Source: Cryptosporangium phraense
Lineage (GTDB): Bacteria > Actinomycetota > Actinomycetes > Mycobacteriales > Cryptosporangiaceae
DNA length: 64,000 nt
Reading direction: 5' to 3'
Assembly (NCBI RefSeq): GCF_006912135.1
Contig: NZ_VIRS01000018.1
Span: 124,001-188,000 of the forward strand
Positions 16,131 to 27,178 of this stretch are shown here, one piece after another. The position numbers were made by a program, and so were the translations under genes. Each line of letters starts with the position of its first letter. The first letter of the stretch is position 1. The notes beneath the pieces are model-generated. The model did no database searches. It was not told where the DNA came from and saw only the letters and a program-made list of their open reading frames with translations.

Positions 16131-17005
16131 ATGTACACGCTCAACAACGGCGTCCAGATCCCCGAGCTCGGCTTCGGTGTCTTCCAGACGCCTCCGGACG
16201 AGACCCGGGCCGCGGTCACCTCGGCCCTCGAGGTCGGCTACCGGCACATCGACACGGCCGCCGCGTACGGCAACGAACGCCAGGTCGGCGAGGCGCTGCG
16301 CGCCTCCGGGGTCGCCCGCGACGACGTCTTCCTCGAGACGAAGATCTGGATCAGCGACTACGGCTACGACGAGACCCTGCACGGCTTCCAGAAGGCCGCC
16401 CGCAAGCTGGGCGTCGACCAGATCGACCTGCTCATCCTGCTCATCCTGCCCTCCCGTCGGACTTCGACCGCACGGTCGCGGCCTACCGCGCCTTGCAAAA
16501 GCTTCTTGCGGACGCCCGGGTGCGGGCGATCGGCGTCAGCAATTTCATGGTCGACCACCTGACCGCCCTCCTCGAGCAGGTCGACGTCGTACCGGCGATC
16601 AACCAGATCGAGGTGCACCCGTACTTCGCGCAGCGGGAGGTGCAGGCGTTCGGGGCCGAGCACGGGATCCTGACGCAGGCCTGGGCGCCGATCGGCGGGA
16701 TCACGTTCTACCGGGACAGCGGCCACACCAGCACGCTCGAAGACCCGGTGATCGGGAAGATCGCGGCCTCGTACCAGAAGTCCCCGGCCCAGGTGATGCT
16801 GCGCTGGCACCTGCAGCAGGGGCGTCAGGTGATCCCGAAGTCGGTGCGTCCGGAGCGGATCGCCGAGAACTTCGACGTCTTCGACTTCGCGCTGAGCGAC
16901 GCCGACCTGGCCGCGATCGACGGGCTCGAGACCGGCAAGCGCGGTGGCCCGGAACCGGCCGACATCACTCTCGCGGCCTGGGGTCGCGCCATCCCGGAGG
17001 ACTGA
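16131..17005 (+). pseudogene. aldo/keto reductase with internal frameshift
   Basis: The 5' frame from ATG 16131 gives LNNGVQIPELGFGVFQTPPD, the catalytic Asp/Tyr region HIDTAAAYGNERQVG and Lys in LETKIWISDYG. After DLLIL the frame breaks near 16445; the +1 frame resumes PSDFDRTVAAYRALQKLLAD and continues correctly (VRAIGVSNF, NQIEVHPYF, PKSVRPERIAENF) to 17005. The break lies in a perfect tandem copy of CTGCTCATC (16428-16436, 16437-16445), a slippage site. It is either a true mutation or an assembly error. All catalytic residues are otherwise intact. Confidence 0.8.
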
Positions 17006-17007
17006 TC

Positions 17008-18891
<1,884 letters not shown>

Positions 18892-18979
18892 CGCCGTGTT
18901 CCTATTCGTGCGCCGGACGCAAGTACTCCCTATCAATGATGCACTGGAGGTTACGACGGGACGATTCGATACTCGTCTC

Positions 18980-19933
18980 ATGAATCGAATCGTGAAACCG
19001 ACCGCGTACGGGACGCCCGACGTCCTCGCGGTGATCGAGGGGCCCGAGCCCCGGGCGGCCGCGGACGGCGTGGTCGTGGCGGTCCGGGCCGCGGGCGTGA
19101 ACCCGATCGACTGGAAGCTGTACAGCGGCGCCTTCCACGCCGTCGACGACGACCACAAGGACGCGGCCGGGCTGGCCGCCTCGATGCCGACGCTCGGGCT
19201 GGAGTGCGCGGGCGTGGTGACCGAGGTGGGGGCGGACGTGACCGGCGTGCGCGTTGGGGACGAGGTGATCGTGTATCCGGTGACCGGGGCCTACGCCGAT
19301 TACGTCACGGCTCCGGCCACGTCGGTTGTTCCGAAGCCGGCCGGGCTCGGCTGGGCCGAGGCCGGGGCGTTGATGCTGACCGGGACCACCGCGGTGCACG
19401 CGTTGCGGGCCGCGGGGGTCGGGGCCGGGGACACGGTGCTGGTGCACGGCGGGTCGGGCGGGGTCGGTTTGATGGCCGTGCAGTTGGCCGGGGTGACGGT
19501 GGTCGCTACGGCGGCTGAGCGGAATCACGGGCTGTTGCGGGAGCTCGGGGCGATTCCGGTCGCCTACGGGCCTGGGCTGGCCGAGCGCGTGCGCGCGGCC
19601 GCGCCGCAGGGCGTGGACGCCGCGGTCGACTGCGCGGGGACCGACGAGGCGCTCGACGTCTCGCTGGAGCTGGTGGCCGATCAGGCCCGGATCGCGTCGA
19701 TCACGGGGTCGCCGCGCCGGGCTGAGGCCGGGATCAAGCTGCTCGGTTACGGGCCGGGCCAGGACGCGGGTACGGCGGTCCGGGAGGCGGCGCGGGGTGA
19801 GCTCGTGGAGCGGGCCGGGGCGGGGGCGCTCCGGGTCGTGGTGGACATGACGTTTCCGCTGGCCGAGGCGGCGAAGGCGCACGAGGTGGGGATGGCCGGC
19901 CACGGCGCGGGCAAGCTGGTCCTGATCCCCTGA
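18980..19933 (+). CDS. NADP-dependent MDR oxidoreductase, LysR neighbour
   Basis: 317 residues. The GroES-like part holds AAGVNPIDWKLYSG and GDEVIVYPVTGAYADYV; the NADPH site is VHGGSGGVGLMAVQLAG. There are no zinc ligands, as in quinone oxidoreductases. It follows a divergent LysR regulator, whose probable target it is. The inter-gene region contains TGATGCACTGGAGGTTACG but no clear dyad that I can assign. The third of four intact or broken MDR enzymes in the first 23 kb. Confidence 0.9.
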   Translation: MNRIVKPTAYGTPDVLAVIEGPEPRAAADGVVVAVRAAGVNPIDWKLYSGAFHAVDDDHKDAAGLAASMPTLGLECAGVVTEVGADVTGVRVGDEVIVYPVTGAYADYVTAPATSVVPKPAGLGWAEAGALMLTGTTAVHALRAAGVGAGDTVLVHGGSGGVGLMAVQLAGVTVVATAAERNHGLLRELGAIPVAYGPGLAERVRAAAPQGVDAAVDCAGTDEALDVSLELVADQARIASITGSPRRAEAGIKLLGYGPGQDAGTAVREAARGELVERAGAGALRVVVDMTFPLAEAAKAHEVGMAGHGAGKLVLIP

Positions 19934-19985
19934 TGCGCCTACCCCGGCTGGGCCAGTAGGGAGGAAAGCGAAGTACGGTGGGCGG

Positions 19986-20954
19986 GTGGCGTTGAAAGCT
20001 GACTTGACCAGCGCAGACCTCGAAGACATCCGGCAGACCGCCCTGGGCGCGGCCGACCCGCTCGGCCTGGCCGCCGACCTGGCCCACGCGGTGGAGAACG
20101 GGCGGCTGGCCGACCCGGACGACGCCGGTGAGGCGCTCGTGCTCGCGGCCGAGATCGCCGAGAGCCGGAACAAACTCGACGCCGGTCTGCGGTACGTCGA
20201 GCAGGCCCTGGACGCGTACGGCAAGAAGGACGACAGCGAGGTCGCGTCGGCCCGCGCGCTGCGGGCCCGGCTGCTGTTCCGGGCCGGTCGCGACGACGAG
20301 GCGATGGCCGAGATCGAGCCGCTGCGTCCGCTGCTCACCCAGTACGCCGACGCGGCCGCGTACGTCAGCGTGGCCCTGGCCGTCGGTGGGCGTACGCGGC
20401 TGGCCGAGGAGTGGCTGACCGAGGCGGTCGAGCAGACGCTCGCCGAGCGCGAAGGCCCGACTCCGACCAGCGCCGAGGACGCCGGCCTGCTGTTCTTCCT
20501 GCTGCAGCAGCGGCACCGGGTCCGACACACGATCGGCCTCAACCACGACCCGCACGACGTCCTGGCCGAGCGGCTGGAGACGAAGCTGGCCAACGCGAAC
20601 GCCCGCGCCGCCGCCGAGTCGGCCGATGCCGACCTACTGTTCTTCCCGCAGGCCGAGTTCGAGAAGGTCGTCGCGCAGTGGCCGGGGTTGACCGAGGTCT
20701 ACGGCGCCGACTGGGACGAGCACCGGGCGCGTCTGGAGCGCGAGCTGGTCCGGCTGGCCGGCACCGGTCGCACCGACCTGTCGCTGCGCCGCGGCGAGGC
20801 TGCGGGTTTGAGTTCGGATGACGCCAAGACCCGGGCGGAGTACGCGGGCAAGGTCACCGATCACATCCACTGGCCGCCGGAGCGGAATGCGCCGTGCTGG
20901 TGTGGTTCTGGGCTCAAGTACAAGAAGTGCTGCCTGCCGCGGTCGCGCGCCTGA
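19986..20954 (+). CDS. helical-repeat protein with C-terminal SEC-C zinc motif
   Basis: 322 residues from GTG 19986. Residues about 25-150 are TPR-like helical repeats (ALVLAAEIAESRNKLDAGLR, ALRARLLFRAGRDDEAMAEI). The C-terminus carries the SEC-C motif APCWCGSGLKYKKCC, the zinc-binding tail found in SecA and other proteins that bind SecB or ribosomal partners. The middle has no known domain. A general role in protein quality control is possible but inferred. A long hairpin follows. Confidence 0.85.
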   Translation: MALKADLTSADLEDIRQTALGAADPLGLAADLAHAVENGRLADPDDAGEALVLAAEIAESRNKLDAGLRYVEQALDAYGKKDDSEVASARALRARLLFRAGRDDEAMAEIEPLRPLLTQYADAAAYVSVALAVGGRTRLAEEWLTEAVEQTLAEREGPTPTSAEDAGLLFFLLQQRHRVRHTIGLNHDPHDVLAERLETKLANANARAAAESADADLLFFPQAEFEKVVAQWPGLTEVYGADWDEHRARLERELVRLAGTGRTDLSLRRGEAAGLSSDDAKTRAEYAGKVTDHIHWPPERNAPCWCGSGLKYKKCCLPRSRA

Positions 20955-21007
20955 TTCGGTAGTGCTGCGGCTGGCGGTTTGTGACCTCCAGCGGGATCGG
21001 CCCGAGT

Positions 21008-21050
21008 CGGCTGCTCCCCGAGCCGTCGGGTGCGGCTCGGGGAGCAGCCG
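21008..21050 (+). terminator. strong terminator hairpin
   Basis: An 18-bp perfect stem (outer CGG/CCG, then CTGCTCCCCGAGCCG with its complement) closes on a 7-nt loop, 54 bp past the SEC-C gene stop. No U-tract follows. Confidence 0.75.
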
Positions 21051-21134
21051 GGGCCGCCGGATGGCCCGGTGCACCGGCCAGCCGCTGTTTGTCCGGCTGA
21101 TTCTCGTTCCGGTGGTGCTATCGGTCGCGCGGAA

Positions 21135-21628
21135 GGCGTGCGCGGTCTCCGTGGTCGTCAGATCGCCTACCGGGCGGGGGTACTGGGCGTCGCACTCGCG
21201 ATGGTTCTGGGGCCTGCGCCTGCATCTGCTCTGCACCCCTGGCCGGCCTCCCGATCACCTGGGCGTTGGCCGGCGCGAAAACCGACGAATCCGACGTGTT
21301 GCTCGACCTCTTCGACACCGACCCCGGCCTGCCGCAACCGCGAACCACGACCCGGTCAGCACCTGCTCAAGCCGTTCCGGCACGTCATCGAATCGGTCAA
21401 CCAGACCCCCTCAAAGACCAACTCGACCTCGAAGAACACGGCACGCGGACCATCACCGGACGCTGTGTCCGTTCCGTGCACGGCGTCCTCGGGCAGGGCG
21501 AAGGGACCGAACCAACGCGCCACGCATCGGCGGAGCATGATCGGCCGGCGATGGCCCGGGAAGCGATCTCGACCGCGGGCCCGATGGTGCTTTCGGTCGT
21601 GGCGTGCGCGGTCTCCGTGGTCGTCAGA
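21135..21628 (+). repeat. 28-bp exact direct repeat, two copies
   Basis: The same 28 bases, starting GGCGTGCGCGGTCTCC, occur at 21135-21162 and 21601-21628. Similarity extends loosely on both sides (GGTGCTWTCGGTCG before, CGCC-ACCG-GGGG after), so the original unit was longer, about 65 bp. Confidence 0.85.
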
Positions 21629-21850
21629 CCGCCGACCGCGGGGGATGAGCGCGACCTGGAAGCGCTGGGCGGAGCGGAGCCGGTCGGCCTTCTCGCGGTA
21701 GCCGAGGTCGAGATCAGCCCCCCCTCGCGGAACCCCCGACGAGTCGCCAGGTCCGGCTGGCGACGAACTGCGGCTCCCTGCACGGCGTCCTCGGGTAGGG
21801 CGAAGGCGGCGCACCAGCGCGCCGCGCATCGGCGAAGCACGATCGGCCGG
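21477..21850 (+). repeat. 72-bp imperfect direct repeat, two copies
   Basis: Copies at 21477-21548 and 21779-21850 start TGCACGGCGTCCTCGGG and end GATCGGCCGG. By hand alignment they differ at 9 of 72 positions with no gaps. They lie 302 bp apart, in the same orientation. Confidence 0.85.
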
Positions 21851-22117
21851 ATTTCGATCGGCTCGCCGGCCGAGGCCGTCGCTGGCCGCACCTGCCGGCG
21901 GCGCACGTACCGGTCGACCAAGCACGATCGCGGGCGCGACGAGCACTGCCGTGTCCGTGTCCATGGCTGTGCCCCGACATCTGAGCCGTCGGTGGGGCCG
22001 GAACAGCGCGCGCCGGCGAGCAGCGCGGGCGGCGCTGGGAGCGGCTCGGGTGGGCCAATCTGGCCCAGGTTGTTCCGGCTTCCCGCTGGCACGGTGTCTT
22101 CAGCAGCAGCACGTCGA

Positions 22118-22135
22118 TATACTTCGAATTCGAAG
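22118..22135. promoter_or_regulatory. candidate promoter/operator: -10 box joined to perfect palindrome
   Basis: A 14-bp perfect palindrome, CTTCGAATTCGAAG (22122-22135), lies 21 bp before the oxidoreductase ATG. TATACT at 22118-22123 overlaps its left edge and could be the -10 element. A repressor bound here would block the promoter. No regulator gene is adjacent. Confidence 0.5.
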
Positions 22136-22156
22136 CACATAGCAGAGGGGAAGGCC

Positions 22157-23086
22157 ATGAAGGCGATGCGTTTCCACGAGTACGGCGGTTCCGACGTCCT
22201 GCGCCACGAGGACGTGGAGCTGCCCGTTCCCGGCGCCGGCCAGGTCCGGATCCGTGTCGCCGCGACGTCGTTCAACGGCGTCGACGCGAACATCCGCGGC
22301 GGTTTCATGCAGGGCCCGATCCCGGTCGAGCTGCCGCACACCCCGGGCATCGACGTCTCCGGCACGGTCGACGCGCTCGGCGATGGCGTCGACAACGTCG
22401 CCGTGGGTGAGCAGGTCATCGGGTTCCTGCCGATGGACAAGGACGGCGCCGCCGCGGAGTACGTGCTCGCCCCGGCCGAGATCCTGGCCGCCGCCCCGTC
22501 GAGCGTCCCGCTGGCCGACGCGGCCGCACTGCCCACCGTAGGCCTCACCGCCTACCAGGCGCTGTTCGACCACGCCCAGCTCGTCGCCGGCCAGCGCGTG
22601 CTGATCAACGGCGCCGGCGGGGCGGTCGGCAGCTACGCGGTGCAGCTGGCCAAGGCGGCCGGGGCGACCGTGATCGCGGTCGCCGGCCCGCGCAGCGCCG
22701 AGCGGGTCGAAGAGGCCGACCAGATCGTCGACCACAGCACCACCGACGTCGCCACGGCCGTGACCGAGCCGGTCGACGTCGTGCTCAACCTCGCGCCGAT
22801 CGAGCCCGGTCAGCTGGCCGCACTGGTCGGCCTGATCCGCGACGGTGGCGTCCTCGTCAACACGACCGTCTGGATGCCCGCGCCCAGCGACGAGCAGCGT
22901 GGGGTCCGCGGTATCGACCTCTTCGTCCGCAGCGACGCCGCCCAGCTCGCCGAGCTGGCCGAGCGGATCGACGCCGGCTCGCTCCGCATCGACGTCGCCG
23001 ACCGTCGCCGCCTCCAGGACCTGGCCGCCGTCCAGGACGAGGGCGCCGCCGGCCGCCTCCCGGGCAAGACGATCGTCGTTCCCTGA
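22157..23086 (+). CDS. NADP-dependent MDR oxidoreductase (quinone oxidoreductase type)
   Basis: 309 residues from ATG 22157 with GAGGGGAAGG upstream. N-terminal GroES-like fold (MKAMRFHEYGGSDVLR, FNGVDANIRGG, GEQVIGFLP), NADPH-binding INGAGGAVGSYAVQLAKAAG, no zinc ligands. It probably reduces quinones or alkenals. Unlike the MDR genes at 9974 and 18980, no divergent regulator sits beside it, yet a perfect 14-bp palindrome overlaps the probable promoter. The stop is 4 bp from the convergent hydroxyacid dehydrogenase. Confidence 0.9.
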   Translation: MKAMRFHEYGGSDVLRHEDVELPVPGAGQVRIRVAATSFNGVDANIRGGFMQGPIPVELPHTPGIDVSGTVDALGDGVDNVAVGEQVIGFLPMDKDGAAAEYVLAPAEILAAAPSSVPLADAAALPTVGLTAYQALFDHAQLVAGQRVLINGAGGAVGSYAVQLAKAAGATVIAVAGPRSAERVEEADQIVDHSTTDVATAVTEPVDVVLNLAPIEPGQLAALVGLIRDGGVLVNTTVWMPAPSDEQRGVRGIDLFVRSDAAQLAELAERIDAGSLRIDVADRRRLQDLAAVQDEGAAGRLPGKTIVVP

Positions 23087-23090
23087 GGAC

Positions 23091-24329
23091 TCAGGGCCGG
23101 GGGATCGGGGCCAGCCGGACCAGCTGGGTGACGTGGGCCGGCGTCAGCTCCTCGAGCGAGTGGGCGCCGAGCAGCTTCATCGTGCGGACGACCTGCTCGG
23201 TCAGGATCTGGATCGTCCGGTCGACGCCCTCCCGGCCCCCGGCCATCAGCCCGTACAGGTAGGCCCGCCCCACGAGCGTGAACTTCGCGCCCAGCGCGAT
23301 GCAGGCCACGATGTCGGCCCCGTTCAAGATGCCCGTGTCGACGCTCACCTCGACGTCCTTGCCGACCTCGCGGACGACGTCGGGCAGCAGGTGGAACGGG
23401 ATCGGCGCCCGGTCGAGCTGGCGGCCACCGTGGTTCGACAGCAGGATCCCGTCGACGCCGAAGTCGGCCAGCTTGCGGGCGTCGTCCAGCGTCTGGACGC
23501 CCTTGATCGCGAGCTTGCCCGGCCACATCTCCCGGATCACCTTGAGATCCTCGAAGCTGATCGTCGGGTCCATCGCCGCGTCGAGCAGCTCACCGACCGT
23601 GCCGCCGGTCGACGACAGCGAGGCGAACTCCAGCTTCGGCGTCGTCAGGAAGTCGTACCACCACCAGGGGCGCGGGATCGCGTTCGCGACCGTGCGCAGA
23701 GACAGCTGCGGCGGGATCGAGAAACCGTTGCGCTTGTCGCGCAGCCGCGCTCCGGCGATCGGGGTGTCGACGGTGAAGAACAGCGTGTCGAACCCGGCCT
23801 CGGCCGCCCGCTCGACCAGCGCGTACGAGATCTCGCGCTTGCGCATCACGTAGAGCTGGAACCAGTTGCGGCCGTGGGGGTTCGCCGCTTTCACGTCCTC
23901 GATCGACGTCGTCCCGAGCGTCGACAGGCAGAACGGGATGCCGGCCGCGCCGGCCGCGCCGGCGCCGGCGATCTCACCCTCGGTCTGCATGAGCCGGGTG
24001 AACCCGGTCGGGGCGATGCCGAACGGCAGCGCGGACGGGCCACCGAAGACCGTCGTGGACGTGTCGACGTTCGCGACGTCGGACAGGATCGACGGGTGGA
24101 ACTCGACGTCGGCGAACGCCTGGCGGGCGCGGCGGAGCGAGAGCTCGGACTCGGCCGCGCCGTCGGTGTAGTCGAACGCGGCCCGGGGCGTGCGGCGGCG
24201 GGCGATCGTGCGGAGGTCTTCGATGGTGAGCGCCGCATCGAGCCGGCGCTTGCGCCCGTTGAGCTGCGGCTTCTTGAACTGCATCAGCTCGCGGAGCTCG
24301 GCTGGCTTCGGAACTTGGCGTCGGACCAT
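23091..24329 (-). CDS. FMN-dependent alpha-hydroxyacid dehydrogenase (LldD/glycolate oxidase family)
   Basis: 412 residues spanning the whole TIM barrel: FMN contacts in PFGIAPTGF and [21 protein letters not shown], the catalytic His300 in SNHGGRQLD, and [20 protein letters not shown] near the end. It oxidises L-lactate or a similar 2-hydroxyacid to the oxo-acid. The electron acceptor cannot be told; actinobacterial relatives include MftD of the mycofactocin system, but no other mycofactocin gene is in view. Single gene, convergent with the MDR gene. Confidence 0.9.
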   Translation of the reverse strand: MVRRQVPKPAELRELMQFKKPQLNGRKRRLDAALTIEDLRTIARRRTPRAAFDYTDGAAESELSLRRARQAFADVEFHPSILSDVANVDTSTTVFGGPSALPFGIAPTGFTRLMQTEGEIAGAGAAGAAGIPFCLSTLGTTSIEDVKAANPHGRNWFQLYVMRKREISYALVERAAEAGFDTLFFTVDTPIAGARLRDKRNGFSIPPQLSLRTVANAIPRPWWWYDFLTTPKLEFASLSSTGGTVGELLDAAMDPTISFEDLKVIREMWPGKLAIKGVQTLDDARKLADFGVDGILLSNHGGRQLDRAPIPFHLLPDVVREVGKDVEVSVDTGILNGADIVACIALGAKFTLVGRAYLYGLMAGGREGVDRTIQILTEQVVRTMKLLGAHSLEELTPAHVTQLVRLAPIPRP

Positions 24330-24436
24330 CGGAACTCCTCAAAACGGGGGCCCGACCAGCATATTCAGACGGCCGGCGGTGGTGGCCCGCTGACCCGGTC
24401 CGCCGGCCTGGACCGTCATCGGGGATTCTCGACGCC

Positions 24437-25495
24437 ATGACCAGCCCGATGGCCTCGCTGATCGACGCGTCCGTGCGGTACGACCTGGCCGAGAGCACGT
24501 GTCCGCCGCTGACCACCGACGAACTCGGCCCGCTGCCTGCGCTGTCGCTCGGGTACGGGACCACCCGGGGCCCCGAGTCGCTGCGGGCATTGATCGCGGC
24601 CGAGACCGGGGTGTCGGCCGATCAGGTGCTGGTCACGGCGGGGGCGCAGCAGGCGTTGTCGCTGGTGGCGTCCCTGCTGTCCCCCGGTGACGGGGTGGTG
24701 CTGCTGACCCCGTGTTTCCCGCCCGCGCGGTCGGTTCCGGAGGCGATCGGCGCGCGGGTCGACGTCGTGCCGCTCTCGTTCGACGACGGCTACCGGATGC
24801 CGCTCGACCGGGTGGCCTCGGCGCTGCGGCCGGACACCCGCCTGGTGTCGCTGGCCTCCCCGCAGAACCCGTCCGGCGTCCGGTTCACCGAGGAGGAACT
24901 CGGCGGCCTGCTCGCCGCGGTCTCCGACCGCGCCCCGGAAGCGGTGGTGCTGGTCGACGAGACGTACCGCTCTTCTTCTTATTCGGACGCTTCGCCGGCT
25001 CGATCCGCGGCCGGGCTCTCGCCGCGCGTGGTGACGTGCTCGTCGCTCTCGAAGGCGCACGGAGCACCCGGCCTGCGGACCGGCTGGCTGACGGCTCCCG
25101 ACGCCGACCTGTACGTGCGCCTGCAGGAGGCGAAGTTCAGGTCGACGGTCGCGTCCTCGACCGTGGATTCGTTCCTGGCCGAGCAGGTGCTGCGCAGGCA
25201 GGCGTCGATCCTGGCGACGCGGGCGTCGCGGCTGCGTGCCGCACTCGACGTGGTGGTGAGGTGGGCGGCCGGGCAGCCGGTGGAGATCGTGGTGCCGGAC
25301 GGCGGAGCGCTGTGTTGCCTGCGGATCGACCGGGTCGGCGAGTTCTATTCGCGGCTGACCGCGCTCGACACCCGGGTCGCGCCGGGCTCCTGGTTCGGCG
25401 ACGACGACCGGGTGTTCCGGGTGGGCTTCGGACACCTGCCGATCGAGGACCTCGTCGAGGCCCTCGATCGGGTCGGTCTGGCGATCAGCAGCTGA
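24437..25495 (+). CDS. PLP-dependent class I/II aminotransferase
   Basis: 352 residues, fold type I. The PLP Lys206 is in CSSLSKAHGAPGLRTGW. Other family marks: LGYGTTRGPESLRALIA, the NPSG motif in SLASPQNPSG, DETYR and the carboxylate-binding Arg in FRVGFGHL. No ribosome binding site is obvious, so it could be leaderless. The amino donor is unknown; such short enzymes often act on capreomycidine-type or ordinary amino acids. Its 3' end overlaps the convergent hydrolase gene by 11 bases. Confidence 0.88.
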   Translation: MTSPMASLIDASVRYDLAESTCPPLTTDELGPLPALSLGYGTTRGPESLRALIAAETGVSADQVLVTAGAQQALSLVASLLSPGDGVVLLTPCFPPARSVPEAIGARVDVVPLSFDDGYRMPLDRVASALRPDTRLVSLASPQNPSGVRFTEEELGGLLAAVSDRAPEAVVLVDETYRSSSYSDASPARSAAGLSPRVVTCSSLSKAHGAPGLRTGWLTAPDADLYVRLQEAKFRSTVASSTVDSFLAEQVLRRQASILATRASRLRAALDVVVRWAAGQPVEIVVPDGGALCCLRIDRVGEFYSRLTALDTRVAPGSWFGDDDRVFRVGFGHLPIEDLVEALDRVGLAISS

Positions 25496-26978
25496 GGTCC
25501 CGGCCGGGGAGGGTGCCGTGGGTGAGGAAGGCGACCGTGGCCCGGTCGGCGCACTTCGAGCCGACGCCGTAGACGTAGTGGCCACCGTTGTCGACCCCGA
25601 CGAACCCGGCCCGGCGTCCGAGCGCATTCCTCAGGCCGATCGCGCCCTCCCACGGCGTCGCGTTGTCGCGCCGGTTCTGCAGGATCAGGACGTTGCGCGG
25701 GCCGTCGTCGTTGACCGTGACCGGCGCCTCGATCGGCTGGTCCGTCCAGAACGTGCACGGCCAGACGTTGGCCGGCATCCCGGCGGTGAGCGGGTAGGCG
25801 GCGCGGTCCGCTGCGGTCTTCCTCGCGTACTCGTCGAGGTCGGTCGGCCAGGGGGCGTCGCCGCAGGTGAGGGCCGCGAACATCGTCGACTGGTTGTCGG
25901 CCGGCACGCCGGGCGTCGGGGGCTGGTCGGCGAAGGCCTGGTGGAGGACGGCGTTGTCGGCGTCGGAGAGGGTGCCGTCGGCCAGATCGGCGGCGGCGCG
26001 CCAGAGCTGGACCAGCACCGGGAGGTTCTCGTTCCGCAGCAGCAGGCCGTAGGTGAGGTTGCGGACGGTCCGGCCGTCGACCTTGACCGGGGAGCCGGGA
26101 ACGGCGGCGGGCGTGCGGTCGAGCCGGTCGACGAGCGCGAGGTAGGACTTCGTCACCTCGGGGACCGTCGAGCCGAGCCCCGCCTTCCGGGCGATCGCGA
26201 CCTCGGCCGCGTCGGCGAATCGATCGGTCATTCCCTTACCCCAGAGAGCGACCTGCTCGGACCAGACTTTGGTCGGGTCGACGTTTCCTTCGAGAATCAC
26301 CCGGTCGGTGTTCTTCTCGAAGAGGCTGGCGTAGACCGTGCCGAGGTAGGTGCCGTAGGACTGGCCCCAGTACGAGATCTTCTTCTCCCCGAGGGCCTGG
26401 CGAATTCGGTCGAGGTCCCGGGCCGTGTTCGCGGTCGTGAAGTATTTCAGGTTCTTTTGTTTTCCGCATTTGTCGGCGACCGTGCGGGCGTATTCGACGT
26501 TGCCCGCGGTCGAGCCGTCGACCGCCGGGTAGGGGAACAGGCCGAGCGGGTTCGGGTCGGGCAGACCGCAGCTCTGCGGGGTGCTGTGGCCGACGCCCCG
26601 CGGGTCGAATCCGACCAGGTCGTAGCGGTCGAGCACGTCGGCGGGGAGCGTGGACTTGATCTCGCTGGGCATGTCGAGGCCGGGAAGGGCCGGTCCACCA
26701 GGGTTGAGTAAAAGGACGCCCCGGCGCCGGTCCGGCTTCGCGGTGGAGATCTTCGAGATCGTGACCGTGATTTTCTGGGTGGGGTGCCGGTAGTCGAGCG
26801 GGACCTCGATCTCGGCGCATTGCTGGCCGGGATCGCGGGGCGGAGCACCCTGGGCCTGTGCCGGACAGGCTTTCCAGGCGAGCGTGCTTTTCGCCGCTGC
26901 GTCTTCGGAATCGCAGGCCGTGGCCAGTGCGGTGGTCGTGGCCGTGAGCGCGAGAATGGCGACTATTCGCTTCAACAT
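25485..26978 (-). CDS. secreted alpha/beta hydrolase lipoprotein, TAP-like
   Basis: 497 residues. The N-terminus is a lipoprotein signal (MLKRIVAILALTATTTALAT followed by Cys22), so it is probably anchored outside the membrane. The hydrolase core includes NPGGPALPG, GFDPRGVGHSTP, the nucleophile in GQSYGT and the final His in DNGGHYVYG. The C-terminal third is the TAP-like domain (NVLILQNRRDNATPWEGA). Relatives are Streptomyces tripeptidyl aminopeptidases and SlpD-type hydrolases, so peptide cleavage is likely. Codon use is slightly less GC-rich in the first 250 codons than in its neighbours. Confidence 0.9.
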   Translation of the reverse strand: MLKRIVAILALTATTTALATACDSEDAAAKSTLAWKACPAQAQGAPPRDPGQQCAEIEVPLDYRHPTQKITVTISKISTAKPDRRRGVLLLNPGGPALPGLDMPSEIKSTLPADVLDRYDLVGFDPRGVGHSTPQSCGLPDPNPLGLFPYPAVDGSTAGNVEYARTVADKCGKQKNLKYFTTANTARDLDRIRQALGEKKISYWGQSYGTYLGTVYASLFEKNTDRVILEGNVDPTKVWSEQVALWGKGMTDRFADAAEVAIARKAGLGSTVPEVTKSYLALVDRLDRTPAAVPGSPVKVDGRTVRNLTYGLLLRNENLPVLVQLWRAAADLADGTLSDADNAVLHQAFADQPPTPGVPADNQSTMFAALTCGDAPWPTDLDEYARKTAADRAAYPLTAGMPANVWPCTFWTDQPIEAPVTVNDDGPRNVLILQNRRDNATPWEGAIGLRNALGRRAGFVGVDNGGHYVYGVGSKCADRATVAFLTHGTLPGRDLSC

Positions 26979-27178
26979 TGGACTCTCCTCGTTTTCGGTG
27001 GGCCCAAGTCAATCGCCGGTGCGCCGGGCGCACGTCCCCCTGGATCGGACAGATTTTTCGGCCGTGTCCCCCGTGCGAGCTACTCGGAAAATGTCCGCCC
27101 GCGGGTGACTCGCGGACCCGGTCGGAATTCATAGCGTTCTGGGCGGACGGAGTTGCGAAAACCCAGGGAGCGATTGCG

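Larger units (their letters stand above)
21051..22117. other. long non-coding region with degenerate repeats
   Basis: About 1.07 kb without a believable gene, although several frames are open. It carries a 28-bp exact repeat and a 72-bp imperfect repeat (listed separately). No domain can be read in any of the six frames. It looks like remains of a repeated element or a decayed gene family. Confidence 0.5.
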
